Part shown: in pieces, positions 8,128-20,083 of the stretch
How the letters are laid out: each line of letters opens with the position of its first letter
Numbering within the stretch: the stretch's first letter is position 1
Assembly (NCBI RefSeq): GCF_010668395.1
Contig: NZ_WUEY01000001.1
Location: forward strand, 248,001 to 312,000
Direction: 5' to 3'
Length of the DNA stretch: 64,000 nucleotides
Source of the DNA: Martinezella lusitana
GTDB lineage: Bacteria; Pseudomonadota; Alphaproteobacteria; Rhizobiales; Rhizobiaceae
Notes under the pieces: model-generated
Databases searched by the model: none
What the model saw: the letters and a program-made list of their open reading frames with translations, nothing else
Told to the model about the DNA's origin: nothing
Translations under genes and position numbers: made by a program

Positions 8128-9018
8128 CTAGCTCGCCAGAGCCAGGCCTCCGTAACGGCTGATTTCGCTCTCGATTTCCGCCACAAGCGTATCGAGCGCG
8201 GGGTTTCTCACCTTGCGTCCGCGACGCACCACATAAGCCAGGGCGGGCGGCGCCGGCAGACCATGGGTGATGATTTCCATGTCGGGTTGCAGATGACGGC
8301 TGCTCAGAAGCGCCGCACCCAGGCCCGAGTTAACGGCCGCCACAATCCCCGCAGCGCTCGAGCACTCGAATACGGTTTCAAGGACGACGCCGCCGTCCTG
8401 TCCGATATCGAACGCCCATCGGCGATAGAAGCACTCATCGTCGAAGGAGAGAAACGGAACCGGGCCGTCCGGCGGCAAAGAAAGGTCCGGGTGCTTGACC
8501 CAATGCAGCTGTTCGCGAAAGAGGACGGCATCGGTCGGCCGGACCTCATGGGCGAAGACCTGCACGATGGCGGCGTCGAGCTCTCCCCGCTCCAGCATCC
8601 CCCGGAGAATCAAACTCATGCGGACCTTGGTGCGCACGGAGACGTTGGGGTGCAGGCGGCGAAAACGCCCCAATATGCGGGCAAGATCGGTGCAGGTCGT
8701 ATCCTCGGTCAAGCCGAGAGCGACGCGCCCGGCAAGCGAGGTCTTCGACAGGCTCAGCAACGCCTCGTCATGCAGGCTGAGGATGCGCCCGGCATAGTCA
8801 AGCAGATCCTCCCCGGCCGCGGTGAACATCGACGCTCCGGGCTTGCGGCTCAGCAGATCGCAATCGAGGCTCGTCTCAAGCCGCTTGATCTTGTGGCTGA
8901 CGGCGGATTGCGAGAGGCCCAACGCCTCCGCCGCGCGGGTGATGCCGCCATGATGGCGGATCGCCCACAAGGCGCGAAGAGCGTCGATTTCCAAGCGTCG
9001 GCTCGTGAAGTCGGTCAT
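8128..9018 (-). CDS. LysR-family transcriptional regulator, divergent from an EamA transporter
   Basis: About 296 aa. The N-terminal helix-turn-helix reads LRALWAIRHHGGITRAAEAL, then SQSAVSHKIKRLE. The effector domain begins near residue 90 (GRVALGLTEDTTCTDLARIL). MTDFTSRRLEID at 9018 is a typical LysR start, with the first helix about ten residues in; the 26-codon extension upstream is unlikely. It sits divergent from the DMT-family transporter with a 190-nt gap containing TCATG-rich repeats, so that transporter is its probable target. Inducer unknown. Confidence 0.87.
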   Translation of the reverse strand: MTDFTSRRLEIDALRALWAIRHHGGITRAAEALGLSQSAVSHKIKRLETSLDCDLLSRKPGASMFTAAGEDLLDYAGRILSLHDEALLSLSKTSLAGRVALGLTEDTTCTDLARILGRFRRLHPNVSVRTKVRMSLILRGMLERGELDAAIVQVFAHEVRPTDAVLFREQLHWVKHPDLSLPPDGPVPFLSFDDECFYRRWAFDIGQDGGVVLETVFECSSAAGIVAAVNSGLGAALLSSRHLQPDMEIITHGLPAPPALAYVVRRGRKVRNPALDTLVAEIESEISRYGGLALAS

Positions 9019-9091
9019 GGCTAGTTCAGCTCGAATGACAATCTTGCGGGAGAGAATGCATGTTCCGCCAGCAGTTGGCAAATAGTCATGA

Positions 9092-9133
9092 GACATGAGA
9101 CTGAAATGTCATGTTGCGATCGATATTTGTCAT
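9092..9133. promoter_or_regulatory. Repeated ATGTCATG-like elements between LysR and EamA genes, possible operator
   Basis: GACAT (9092-9096) and ATGTC (9106-9110) form a small inverted repeat with a 9-nt spacer, and TGTCATG occurs at 9107-9113 and again near 9127-9133. The spacing resembles a LysR T-N11-A site in the divergent gap, but the arms are short. Confidence 0.3.
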
Positions 9134-9208
9134 GTGCCATCGCGCCGGCGCTCGCCTATGGCTGGGCCGTGAAAGACGTTCGATCGAGCGCCACCAGACG
9201 AGAACCAG

Positions 9209-10105
9209 ATGACAGACGAATGCCTATCGCGGCCTGCACCGAGCCAACACCGCTTCCTTTGGCCCGTGATGGCGACGCTGCTGATCTTCAGCTGGAGTTC
9301 CGGCTTCATCGGCATTCGCTATGTCAGCCAGGAGGCCAGCGTCATGCTGGTCCTATTCTGGCGCACGCTTGTTTCGGGTTTGATCCTGCTGCCTTTTGCC
9401 CTGGCCATCGACCCCCGGCCGAGGCTGCGCGCAATAGCCGGACAGATGCTGTTCGGCGTGATGTCGGTTTTCCTCTATCTCGGCGGCTTTGCGCTCGCGA
9501 TCGAGCAACGGGTGCCGACGGGGCTGGTGGCGCTGATTTCCGACCTCCTGCCGCTGGCGATTGCGGCGCTTTCGCAACCCGTCCTGGGGGAGCGGCTGAG
9601 CGCGCGCCAATGGCTGGGCACGGCGATCGCGGTCACAGGCGTGCTGATCGTGTCGATAGACAGCCTCAGCTTCGGCGCAGCGCCCGTCTGGGCCTATGGC
9701 GTGACCGTGGGGTCGATGCTGGTCTTCGCCTTCGCATCGGTTCTGCACAAGCGGCAGCGGATGGGGCATATGCCCGTCCATCAAAGCCTTTGCATCCACA
9801 CGCTCACGGCCTCGGTGCTGTTTGGCATCTGCGCGACGATGCAGGGCGATCTCGCGCCACCGCTGACCCGCGGCTTCGCGATCGGCATAACATGGCTGGT
9901 GCTGGTCGCGACCTTTGCCGCCTACTCGATCTATTATACAAGCCTGCGCCTCTTTCCGGTGGCGCAAGTCAGCGCGGCTATCTATCTCAGCCCGCCCGTG
10001 ACCATGCTCTGGGCCTGGGCGCTGTTTTCCGAACCGCTGACGACGGCGATGTTCGCCGGATTGGCGGTGACATTGGTCGGTGTCTGGCTGACGTCGCGCA
10101 GTTGA
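9209..10105 (+). CDS. EamA/DMT-family transporter (probable metabolite exporter)
   Basis: A 298-aa inner-membrane protein with ten predicted membrane helices in two EamA repeats. The first runs from FLWPVMATLLIFSWSSGFIG to about residue 145; the second begins near VWAYGVTVGSMLVFAFA. The helix 1 glycine pattern (SSGFIGIRY) and the ERLSARQWLGTAIAVTGVLI end of repeat 1 are typical. Relatives export amino acids, purines or drugs; the substrate here is not visible. Its divergent LysR neighbour probably controls it. The ATG at 9209 is the only start that keeps helix 1 intact. Confidence 0.85.
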   Translation: MTDECLSRPAPSQHRFLWPVMATLLIFSWSSGFIGIRYVSQEASVMLVLFWRTLVSGLILLPFALAIDPRPRLRAIAGQMLFGVMSVFLYLGGFALAIEQRVPTGLVALISDLLPLAIAALSQPVLGERLSARQWLGTAIAVTGVLIVSIDSLSFGAAPVWAYGVTVGSMLVFAFASVLHKRQRMGHMPVHQSLCIHTLTASVLFGICATMQGDLAPPLTRGFAIGITWLVLVATFAAYSIYYTSLRLFPVAQVSAAIYLSPPVTMLWAWALFSEPLTTAMFAGLAVTLVGVWLTSRS

Positions 10106-10119
10106 GGCAGCTGGCTGAC

Positions 10120-10607
10120 CTAGCCGCACTTTTCCAGAATCCTGTCTACGACACGTTCAATCGGCATCGTGGCGTCGATGACGACGCCACACTGGGGGAT
10201 ATCTTCTTTCGTTGCATGCAAGCGCCGAATAAGCTGCCGTTCGGCAGATCTTCCTCCCCATTCTGTTTCCGGCCTTTCGGCGAGCCGCCTGTCCAATGTG
10301 TCTAGGTCGACATCAAGAACAAAAACCCGATCGAACACATCAATGAAGCTCGGGAAATTTCGGGAGCCGCCGCAGAAGAATGTCGCGGCATGGCTTTGGT
10401 CGGCCACCAGTGCTCCGAGTTTATCCACGTTCCAGATATGATGCTCGTGAGCGAGCCCATCCAAGGGTTTCCCGTCTTTGGATCGCCCTGATAAGCCAGC
10501 TCGACATCGCCATTGATGGCCTGGTAGCCACGCCGCCGCAGTTCGTGGCAGACCGACGTCTTACCGGTGCCGGAAACACCTTCGATCAAGTAGTTCCTGA
10601 CGCCCAT
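10120..10607 (-). pseudogene. P-loop kinase-like ATPase gene broken by a one-base frameshift
   Basis: Reading from ATG 10607, MGVRNYLIEGVSGTGKTSVC gives a Walker A motif (GVSGTGKT) and continues to GDPKTG near 10475. The natural continuation, from LDGLAHEHHIWNVDKLGALV through FVLDVDLDTLDRRL to the stop at 10120, lies in another frame. The break falls in the run GGGAAACCC around 10465-10473. Adding one base there gives a continuous 162-aa protein (488+1 bases, 163 codons), the length of the nucleotide-kinase-like ATPases I recall from related bacteria. The downstream part keeps good coding character, so the lesion is recent or a sequencing error. Substrate unknown. Confidence 0.8.
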
Positions 10608-10744
10608 CCTGTTGCTCTTTAGCAGTGGAGTCCGTTGCCGCGAAATTAGCGAGACGGTCGGTCAAGCCGGTCATCGAAAGCGAAGGGCGCGTACGTGGAT
10701 GCACAAGAAGGGACGCCGCGCTTTCTTGAGCGCGGCGAAGGTGT

Positions 10745-12667
10745 TTATTCCCCGCGCACCTTCGCAGCCTTGCGCGCCGCCCGGGAATTCGGACCGCCGC
10801 CCTTGGGTGGGCCGTCGTTCTTGGTAAAACTCGGCTTACCGGGCTTCTTTGCCCAGGGCTTCTTGTCGGGACGTTCGGAGACAGCGCCCTCACCTGAATG
10901 CGCCCGCTCCGGCTTGCGATCGGACTTCCATTTCGGCTTGGGGCCGTCGTTGGCGCGAGCACCCTTGTCGGCGAAAGGCTTCTTCTTCGCGAAACCGCCT
11001 TCCCGCTTGACCTGCTGAAAATCCGGCACGCCGGCGAGCGGCTTGACGCGGATGCCGCGCTCCAGAGTTTTGTCCTGGCCGATGGCCGAGAGGAAGCGCT
11101 CGGCACCTTCTGGCGAAAGCTCCACAAAGGTTTCCTCGGGCTGCATCTTGATGGCGCCGATGTCGCGCTTCGTCAGGTTGCCGTTGCGGCAAAGCATGGG
11201 GATCAGCCAGCGCGGCTCGGCATTCTGCTTGCGGCCGACGGAAAGCGATACCCAGACACCGTCGGTAAAATCGTTCCGCCCCGCGGAAGGGCCATCATCG
11301 CGCGGCGTAACGGGAAAGTCGTCCCGGCGGGACTTCTTGCGTTCGCCTTCGGCAGGCACGTCCTGCAGCTCCTCGGGCGCGGAGTGGCCGGCCCGGTACT
11401 GCCGCAGGAATGCAGCGGCAACCTGCTCGGCGCCATGGCGCTCCAGCAATTGCTGCACGATCGACTGCTCATCTTCGCCGAGCGCTCCGGTAAAGACCGG
11501 ATCGGCAAGAAGTCGCTCGTCGTCGCGCTGGCTCACTTCGTCAGCCGACGGCGGCTTTGCCCAGGTGGCGCGGATGCGGGCGGCTTCCAGCAGGCGCTCG
11601 GTGCGGCGGCGGGCGCTGAGCGGCACGATGAGGGCGCTGACGCCCTTGTTGCCGGCGCGGCCGGTGCGGCCGCTGCGATGCAGCAGCGTATCCGGATTGG
11701 TCGGCAGGTCGGCATGAACGACCAGTTCCAGACCCGGCAGGTCGATGCCGCGAGCAGCGACGTCGGTGGCGATGCAGACGCGGGCGCGGCCGTCGCGCAT
11801 GGCCTGCAGGGCGTGTGTGCGCTCGTTCTGGCTAAGCTCGCCCGACAACGCGACGACAGAGAACCCGCGATTGTTGAAGCGCGCCGTCAGATGATTGACG
11901 GCGGCGCGCGTCGAGCAGAAAACGATGGCGTTGCGCGCTTCGTAGTAGCGCAGCACGTTGATGATGGCGTTTTCCCTGTCGCTCGGAACCACGGTCAGCG
12001 CGCGATAGTCGATATCGACATGCTGCTTGGCTTCGGAAGCGGTGGCGATGCGAACGGCATCGCGCTGATAGTTTTCGGCAAGCTTGGCGATCGAGCGCGG
12101 CACGGTCGCAGAGAACATCAGGGTGCGGCGATCGGACGGCGCGCTTTCCAGAATGAATTCCAGGTCCTCGCGGAAACCGAGATCGAGCATCTCGTCGGCC
12201 TCGTCAAGCACGACGGCGCGCAGCTCGGATATGTCGAGCGAGTTGCGGCGAATGTGATCGCAGAGACGGCCCGGCGTGCCGACGACGATATGGGCGCCGC
12301 GTTCCAGCGTCCGCCGTTCCGTGCGCATGTCCATGCCGCCGACGCAGGAAGCAATGGTCGCGCCGGTCTGCGCATAGAGCCATTCCAGCTCGCGCTGAAC
12401 CTGCAGCGCCAGTTCGCGGGTCGGTGCGATTGCCAGTGCCAGCGGTGCTCCCGCACGGCCGAAACGCTCGCCGCCGTCGAGCAGGCCGGGCGCCAGCGCC
12501 AGGCCGAAGGCAACCGTCTTGCCCGAGCCGGTCTGGGCCGAGACGAGCGCATCCTTGCCGGCAAGGCCAGGATCGAGCATGGCCTTCTGTACCGGCGTCA
12601 GCGTTTCGTAACCGCGCTTTGCCAAAGCCTCAGCAATCGCCGGAGCGATGCCTTCGAATTCAGTCAT
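10745..12667 (-). CDS. DEAD-box ATP-dependent RNA helicase with DbpA-type C-terminal domain
   Basis: A 640-aa helicase. Visible motifs in order: Q motif (GYETLTPVQ, about 19-27), Walker A AQTGSGKT (about 44-51), PTRELALQVQ, the DEAD box in VLDEADEMLDLGF (about 165), SAT in MFSATVPRS, IVFCSTRAAV, ATDVAARGIDLP and HRSGRTGRAG. A DbpA-like RNA-binding domain follows (KMQPEETFVELSPEGAERF), then a Lys/Pro-rich basic tail ending RKAAKVRGE. Proteins of this build (CsdA/DeaD/DbpA) act in ribosome assembly and cold growth. I start at MTEFEGIAP (12667) because the upstream extension lacks family similarity. A T-rich terminator lies about 140 nt upstream, so the gene has its own promoter. Confidence 0.9.
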   Translation of the reverse strand: MTEFEGIAPAIAEALAKRGYETLTPVQKAMLDPGLAGKDALVSAQTGSGKTVAFGLALAPGLLDGGERFGRAGAPLALAIAPTRELALQVQRELEWLYAQTGATIASCVGGMDMRTERRTLERGAHIVVGTPGRLCDHIRRNSLDISELRAVVLDEADEMLDLGFREDLEFILESAPSDRRTLMFSATVPRSIAKLAENYQRDAVRIATASEAKQHVDIDYRALTVVPSDRENAIINVLRYYEARNAIVFCSTRAAVNHLTARFNNRGFSVVALSGELSQNERTHALQAMRDGRARVCIATDVAARGIDLPGLELVVHADLPTNPDTLLHRSGRTGRAGNKGVSALIVPLSARRRTERLLEAARIRATWAKPPSADEVSQRDDERLLADPVFTGALGEDEQSIVQQLLERHGAEQVAAAFLRQYRAGHSAPEELQDVPAEGERKKSRRDDFPVTPRDDGPSAGRNDFTDGVWVSLSVGRKQNAEPRWLIPMLCRNGNLTKRDIGAIKMQPEETFVELSPEGAERFLSAIGQDKTLERGIRVKPLAGVPDFQQVKREGGFAKKKPFADKGARANDGPKPKWKSDRKPERAHSGEGAVSERPDKKPWAKKPGKPSFTKNDGPPKGGGPNSRAARKAAKVRGE

Positions 12668-13021
12668 CATCTGTCTTTCGGAATTCTTCGCACGCCAGCG
12701 GGCAGCGATCATCGTGGTTCGCACGTTGCGAACCTCTTCTTCAGGCGTGCACATACTTGCTCAACGGGCTAATGTACAGAGCAGACGCGGATTCGCGGCG
12801 ACGAAACGAAAAAAAGGCAGCGAATCGCGCTGCCTTTGAAGTTGATGCTGCCTAAAGAAAGCTCGAGTCGGTGAACTTCATGTCTCGGGAGCCAACGGCA
12901 GCTCCAATCCGCTCTAGCTCATGCGAACGGTCTCAAGTCGGCCTTTACCTTTGACCAAGCTTTCTTAACGCAGGATTACCAAACGGGGGTCATCGTTTGC
13001 CCCTCAGTTTTAAGGTCTGCC
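12668..13021. other. 354-nt gap between helicase and acetoacetyl-CoA synthetase genes
   Basis: Holds the helicase promoter region, a strong minus-strand hairpin terminator (12809-12834), and a TTAAGGTCTGCCTTAA inverted repeat (13009-13024) overlapping the end of the synthetase gene. No ORF with convincing coding character is seen. The minus-strand stretch 13008-12809 could be the 3' UTR of the upstream gene or a short untranslated RNA. Confidence 0.5.
12809..12834 (-). terminator. Rho-independent terminator upstream of the helicase gene
   Basis: Minus-strand GGCAGCG-CGATT-CGCTGCC is followed by seven T residues. It could end the acetoacetyl-CoA synthetase transcript, whose stop is 190 nt upstream, or a short RNA in between. 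In the plus direction the same hairpin has only TTT after it. Confidence 0.72.
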
Positions 13022-14974
<1,953 letters not shown>

Positions 14975-15140
14975 ATTTCTCTCCCCCGCTTTTCGTTCTA
15001 TATAACGATGCTGCAGCGCATTATAAAATCACGGTGTTGTGGCTATTGCCAGTGCGTGGTGTTTGCATCCGCCAAACATTTCCTATATCCGGCAAACGCA
15101 GGCAGATCATCCCTATCAGTTCGAGAGTCCCCACGGGATC

Positions 15141-17045
15141 ATGAGAGCTTCGAAAAACAATAAGTGGCGGTTGACGATGCGATCGGCCTCGCGTTGGCTG
15201 CCAGCCGTCGCCCGCACGACCGGCATCATTCTTCTCACGATCCTTATCGTGTTCGCTGTCTTCAGAGCGACCGCGCCTTTCCTCATTTCCAGCGGGCTTG
15301 TGCGTTCCGGCATCGAAAAGGCGCTCTCGGAATGGACGGGCTATCGTGCCCAGATCGAGGGCGATCCGACGCTGGAATTCTGGCCGACGGCGCGCGTCAC
15401 GCTCAATCAGGTGACCATCCGCGAGCCGACGAAAAACGGCAAGGTCCTCGGCCATGTCGACAGTCTCTCGGCGGATTTCTCATTGCTGTCGGCCATCCGC
15501 GGACATGCCCGGTTTCATGAGTTCCATTTCCTGCGTCCGATCCTCTATATCCGCCGCGACGAGAACGGCCTGATCGACTGGACGAACGAAGGCCGCCTCT
15601 CCAAGGCGATCGCGCAGGCCGAGACCTCCTCCGGCCAAGGCATAACGATGCGGAAGGACCAGGACGCCGCCATCGGCATGCTGACCATCGAGGACGGCAG
15701 CATCGAGATGACCGACGACCGCAGCGGCGATGTCTACAAGCTCAACGGCATCAATGCGGACATCTCCTGGCCGCGGCTGTCGCGACCGATGGCCGCCGTC
15801 ATTCTTGCGCGCTTCAACGGCCAGGACATCAAGCTCAATTTCGACTCCGCTCAACCGCTGCTCTTCTTCGCCGGCAAGAGCGTGGACGCGAAAACCAGCT
15901 TCGCCTCGTCGCTGATCAACTGGACCTATGCCGGAACGACCAGCATATCGGATTTTTCGGCGCTTTCGGGCAATCTGGAGCTCAGCGTGCCGAATGTGCC
16001 CGCCTTCCTGGCCTGGAGCGGGCAACGCCTGCCGGCGGCCGATGCGCTGAAGAATGTTTCGCTCAGCGCCGACATCGCCGCGATCGACAACGGCCTGCGC
16101 TTCAACAACCTCAATTTCAACGTCAACGATTCCGCTGCTTCGGGGGTCATGGATCTCAATTACACGGCGGCCGGCAAGCCCAAGATCTCCGGTACGCTTG
16201 CCTTCGACCAGATGAACCTCAATCCGTTCCTGGCCGCCTTTTCCATGCGTCTTGCGGCCGAAACCGCGATCGATGCGCTTTTGAACGGCAATCCGCTGCA
16301 GCGGCTCGACCTCGACATGCGCCTGTCCTCGAACAAGGCGGCGCTCGGCCCCTTCCAGTTCGAGAATATCGGCGCCAGCCTGCTGGTGGCGGGCGGCAAG
16401 GCGAAGTTCGACATCGGCGACAGCGGCTTCGAAAACGGTTCGCTGACCGCACATCTGGAGGTCGCCCCGGGTGATTTCGACGGCGGCGGCAAATTGCAGA
16501 TTTCCATCCGAAACGCCGATTTCGGCGGGCTCTTTACCCGATTGAAGCTGACAGGCCCGCTGCCGATGCCGTCGTCAGGGTCGCTGGACCTGGCGCTCAG
16601 CACCTCCAAGCCGATCTGGGTCGCCACGCTCAGCGACGTGGCCGGTACGCTGCACTTCGCGTCGACGGCGGGGTCGCTGCGCCAGTTCGACATCTCCGCC
16701 TTCCGGACGCTGGCGGCCGAGAAGGCGTTTTTCCGGATGAGCGATGTCGCCGACGCATCCTTCGATTTCGACAGCATCAATGTCGACGCAAGCTTTGCGA
16801 AGGGGTCAGCCGAGGTGAAGAATGCCTCGATCGCGGGACAGAACGAAACGATTACCTTCAATGGCGTCGTTCCCTTCCGCACCAATGGCCTGGCGCTCTC
16901 GGGCGCAATCGAAGCGACCTCGCCCTCCGACGCCGACGAACTGCCGATGCTGCCCTTCTTCATCGGGGGCAGCTGGCCTAACCCGGTCGTCTCGCCGGTC
17001 GCGACGCTGTTGCAGAAGCCGATACAGCCATTGCCGGAGCAATGA
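15141..17045 (+). CDS. AsmA-like family protein
   Basis: A 634-aa envelope protein with one N-terminal membrane anchor (about residues 26-44, IILLTILIVFAVFRATAPFL) and a long periplasmic part rich in beta structure. The beginning of the outer part (SEWTGYRAQIEGDPTLEFW) matches the AsmA N-terminal domain, and the C-terminal third (SGSLDLALSTSKPI to ADASFDFDSINVDASFAKG) matches the AsmA C-terminal repeat with its typical FDS/ASF pattern. AsmA-like proteins are thought to bridge lipid transfer to the outer membrane. I start at MRASKNNKW (15141); MRSASRW at 15177 is an alternative. Divergent from the acetoacetyl-CoA synthetase. Confidence 0.82.
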   Translation: MRASKNNKWRLTMRSASRWLPAVARTTGIILLTILIVFAVFRATAPFLISSGLVRSGIEKALSEWTGYRAQIEGDPTLEFWPTARVTLNQVTIREPTKNGKVLGHVDSLSADFSLLSAIRGHARFHEFHFLRPILYIRRDENGLIDWTNEGRLSKAIAQAETSSGQGITMRKDQDAAIGMLTIEDGSIEMTDDRSGDVYKLNGINADISWPRLSRPMAAVILARFNGQDIKLNFDSAQPLLFFAGKSVDAKTSFASSLINWTYAGTTSISDFSALSGNLELSVPNVPAFLAWSGQRLPAADALKNVSLSADIAAIDNGLRFNNLNFNVNDSAASGVMDLNYTAAGKPKISGTLAFDQMNLNPFLAAFSMRLAAETAIDALLNGNPLQRLDLDMRLSSNKAALGPFQFENIGASLLVAGGKAKFDIGDSGFENGSLTAHLEVAPGDFDGGGKLQISIRNADFGGLFTRLKLTGPLPMPSSGSLDLALSTSKPIWVATLSDVAGTLHFASTAGSLRQFDISAFRTLAAEKAFFRMSDVADASFDFDSINVDASFAKGSAEVKNASIAGQNETITFNGVVPFRTNGLALSGAIEATSPSDADELPMLPFFIGGSWPNPVVSPVATLLQKPIQPLPEQ

Positions 17046-17078
17046 TCTTCCGGGGCTTACAGTCCGGACCGCCGCGCC

Positions 17079-17894
17079 TCAGGCCGCGGCGGCCGCCTGT
17101 TCGTCCCTCTGGCGCTGGACTTCGCGGCGTTTCGTCACGATGGACGCACAGATGACGCCAATGGCGACGACGCCGATCAGGATGGTGCAGATGGCATTGA
17201 TCTCCGGCGTGACGCCGAGCTTGACCTGGCTGTAGATCAGCATCGGCAGCGTCTTGGCGCCGGCGCCGGACGCGAAGGTCGCAATCACCAGATCGTCGAG
17301 CGACAAGGTCAAAGCCAGCACCCAGCCCGAAAATACGGCCGGCGCGATGATCGGCAGCGTCACCTCGAAGAAAGTCCGCACCGGCGGAGCACCGAGATCC
17401 AGCGCCGCCTCCTCGATCGAGCGGTCGAAGGTCAGCAGGCGCGACTGCACGACGACGGCGACGAAGCACATGGTCAGCGTCGTGTGCGCCATGACGATCG
17501 TCCAGAAACCGCGATCGACGCCCGACGTGACGAAGAGCAGCAGCAGCGACAGGCCGGTGATGACGTCAGGCATGACGAGCGGCGCATAGATCATGCCGGA
17601 AAACAGGATGCGGCCTCGGAAACGCGTGTAGCGCACGAGGGTCAGGGCCGCCATGGTGCCGAGCACCGTGGCGATGGTCGCCGACAGGAGCGCGATGCGG
17701 ACCGTCAGCCAGGCAGCGCTCAGCATGGTGTCGTTGCTGAAAAGATGCACGTACCATTGCGTCGAGAAACCGCCCCAGACGGTGACCAGCCGCGACCTGT
17801 TGAAGGAGTAGATGACCAGCAGCAGGATCGGCAGGTAGAGGAAGGCCAAACCGAGCGTGACCGAGACGATGTTGAAACGGGACCAGCGGATCAT
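17079..17894 (-). CDS. potI: Putrescine ABC transporter permease PotI
   Basis: A 271-aa inner-membrane permease with six predicted helices, beginning WSRFNIVSVTLGLAFLYLPI. The binding-protein-dependent transport EAA loop is visible as EEAALDLGAPPVRTFFEVTLP with the conserved Gly. It is the last gene of the potF-G-H-I run; its start lies 3 nt after the potH stop. Position and sequence fit PotI, the second permease of the putrescine system. Confidence 0.88.
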   Translation of the reverse strand: MIRWSRFNIVSVTLGLAFLYLPILLLVIYSFNRSRLVTVWGGFSTQWYVHLFSNDTMLSAAWLTVRIALLSATIATVLGTMAALTLVRYTRFRGRILFSGMIYAPLVMPDVITGLSLLLLFVTSGVDRGFWTIVMAHTTLTMCFVAVVVQSRLLTFDRSIEEAALDLGAPPVRTFFEVTLPIIAPAVFSGWVLALTLSLDDLVIATFASGAGAKTLPMLIYSQVKLGVTPEINAICTILIGVVAIGVICASIVTKRREVQRQRDEQAAAAA

Positions 17895-17897
17895 CGA

Positions 17898-18809
17898 CTA
17901 TCTCCCCTTCTCGTCGGCCTTGGCCTGGAAATGCTGGAAGAACACGATGGGCACCACCAGCACCAGAAGGAGGATGGTCGCCACCGCCGAGGCCAGCGGC
18001 CAGTCGGTATTGCTGTAGAATTCCGTCCAGAGCACCTTGCCGATCATCAAGGTTTCCGAACCGCCGAGCAGATCCGGAATGACGAATTCGCCGACGGCGG
18101 GGATGAAGACCAGCATGCAGCCGGCAACCACACCCGGTATGGAGAGCGGAAAGGTGACGCGCCAGAAAGCGCCGATCGGCGTGCAGCCGAGATCCTGCGC
18201 CGCCTCGATCAGCGTGCCGTCCATCTTCTCCAGCGCCGAATAGAGCGGCAGCACCATGAAGGGCAGATAGGAATAGACCATGCCGATATAGACCGCCGTA
18301 TTGGTATTGAGGATGACCAGCGGCTCGTGGATGATGCCGAGCGCCATCAGCAGCTGGTTCAGCAGGCCCGTCGTGCTGAGGATCGACATCCAGGAATAGA
18401 CGCGGATCAGGAAGCTCGTCCAGAACGGCAGGATGACCAGCATCAGCAAGGTGGGCCGGATCGTGCGCGGCGCCTGCGCCATGCCGTAGGCGATGGGATA
18501 GGCGATGATCAGCGTCAGCAGCGTCGAAATCCCGGCGATCTGCAGGCTCTGCAGATAGGCATTCATGTAGAGCGGATCGCCGGTCAACCATACGTAATTG
18601 TCGAACGACATCGCTTGCAGTTTGTCCCACCAGTCGCCGAAGCTGTCGCTCCAGGCGAAGGACGGATCATAGGGCGGCACCGACATGGCCTTCGTCGACA
18701 GCGAGATGCGGAAGACGATGAGGAACGGCGCGAGAAAGAAGATCAGCAACCAGGCATAGGGAACGATGATGACGAGGCGCTGATAGATGGAGGAACCGAG
18801 CGCTCTCAT
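17898..18809 (-). CDS. potH: Putrescine ABC transporter permease PotH
   Basis: A 303-aa permease, six helices, starting MRALGSSIYQRLVIIVPYAW. The EAA loop reads EAAQDLGCTPIGAFWRVTFP. The periplasmic loop after helix 1 (PPYDPSFAWSDSFGDWWDK) is typical of PotH. The ATG at 18809 is 2 nt past the potG stop, so translation is probably coupled; a TTG two codons earlier overlaps the potG stop. Pairs with PotI to form the membrane channel. Confidence 0.9.
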   Translation of the reverse strand: MRALGSSIYQRLVIIVPYAWLLIFFLAPFLIVFRISLSTKAMSVPPYDPSFAWSDSFGDWWDKLQAMSFDNYVWLTGDPLYMNAYLQSLQIAGISTLLTLIIAYPIAYGMAQAPRTIRPTLLMLVILPFWTSFLIRVYSWMSILSTTGLLNQLLMALGIIHEPLVILNTNTAVYIGMVYSYLPFMVLPLYSALEKMDGTLIEAAQDLGCTPIGAFWRVTFPLSIPGVVAGCMLVFIPAVGEFVIPDLLGGSETLMIGKVLWTEFYSNTDWPLASAVATILLLVLVVPIVFFQHFQAKADEKGR

Positions 18810-18811
18810 GG

Positions 18812-19954
<1,143 letters not shown>

Positions 19955-20051
19955 AATCTATCCCCAAATGGATGCCCGGGTGGGCGCGCATCGCGCCGGC
20001 TCTTCCCCATCCCGGCGCGCTCGTGATTCCTGCATTATCCTCTTAAGGAAA

Positions 20052-20075
20052 GGCCCGGACGTTGCCGTCCGGGCC
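20052..20075 (-). terminator. Intercistronic hairpin between potF and potG
   Basis: GGCCCGGACG and CGTCCGGGCC form a perfect 10-bp stem with a 4-nt loop, 8 nt after the potF stop; on the minus strand it is followed by the weak T run TTTCCTT. Probably a partial terminator or 3'-end stabiliser giving more binding protein than permease and ATPase. Confidence 0.65.
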
Positions 20076-20083
20076 ATCTCAAC

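Noticed and set aside
12964..12978. TTAACGCAGGATTAC resembling a CtrA box
   Set aside because: One mismatch in TTAA-N7-TTAA and not placed before a gene start: it lies past the synthetase stop and 300 nt from the helicase start.
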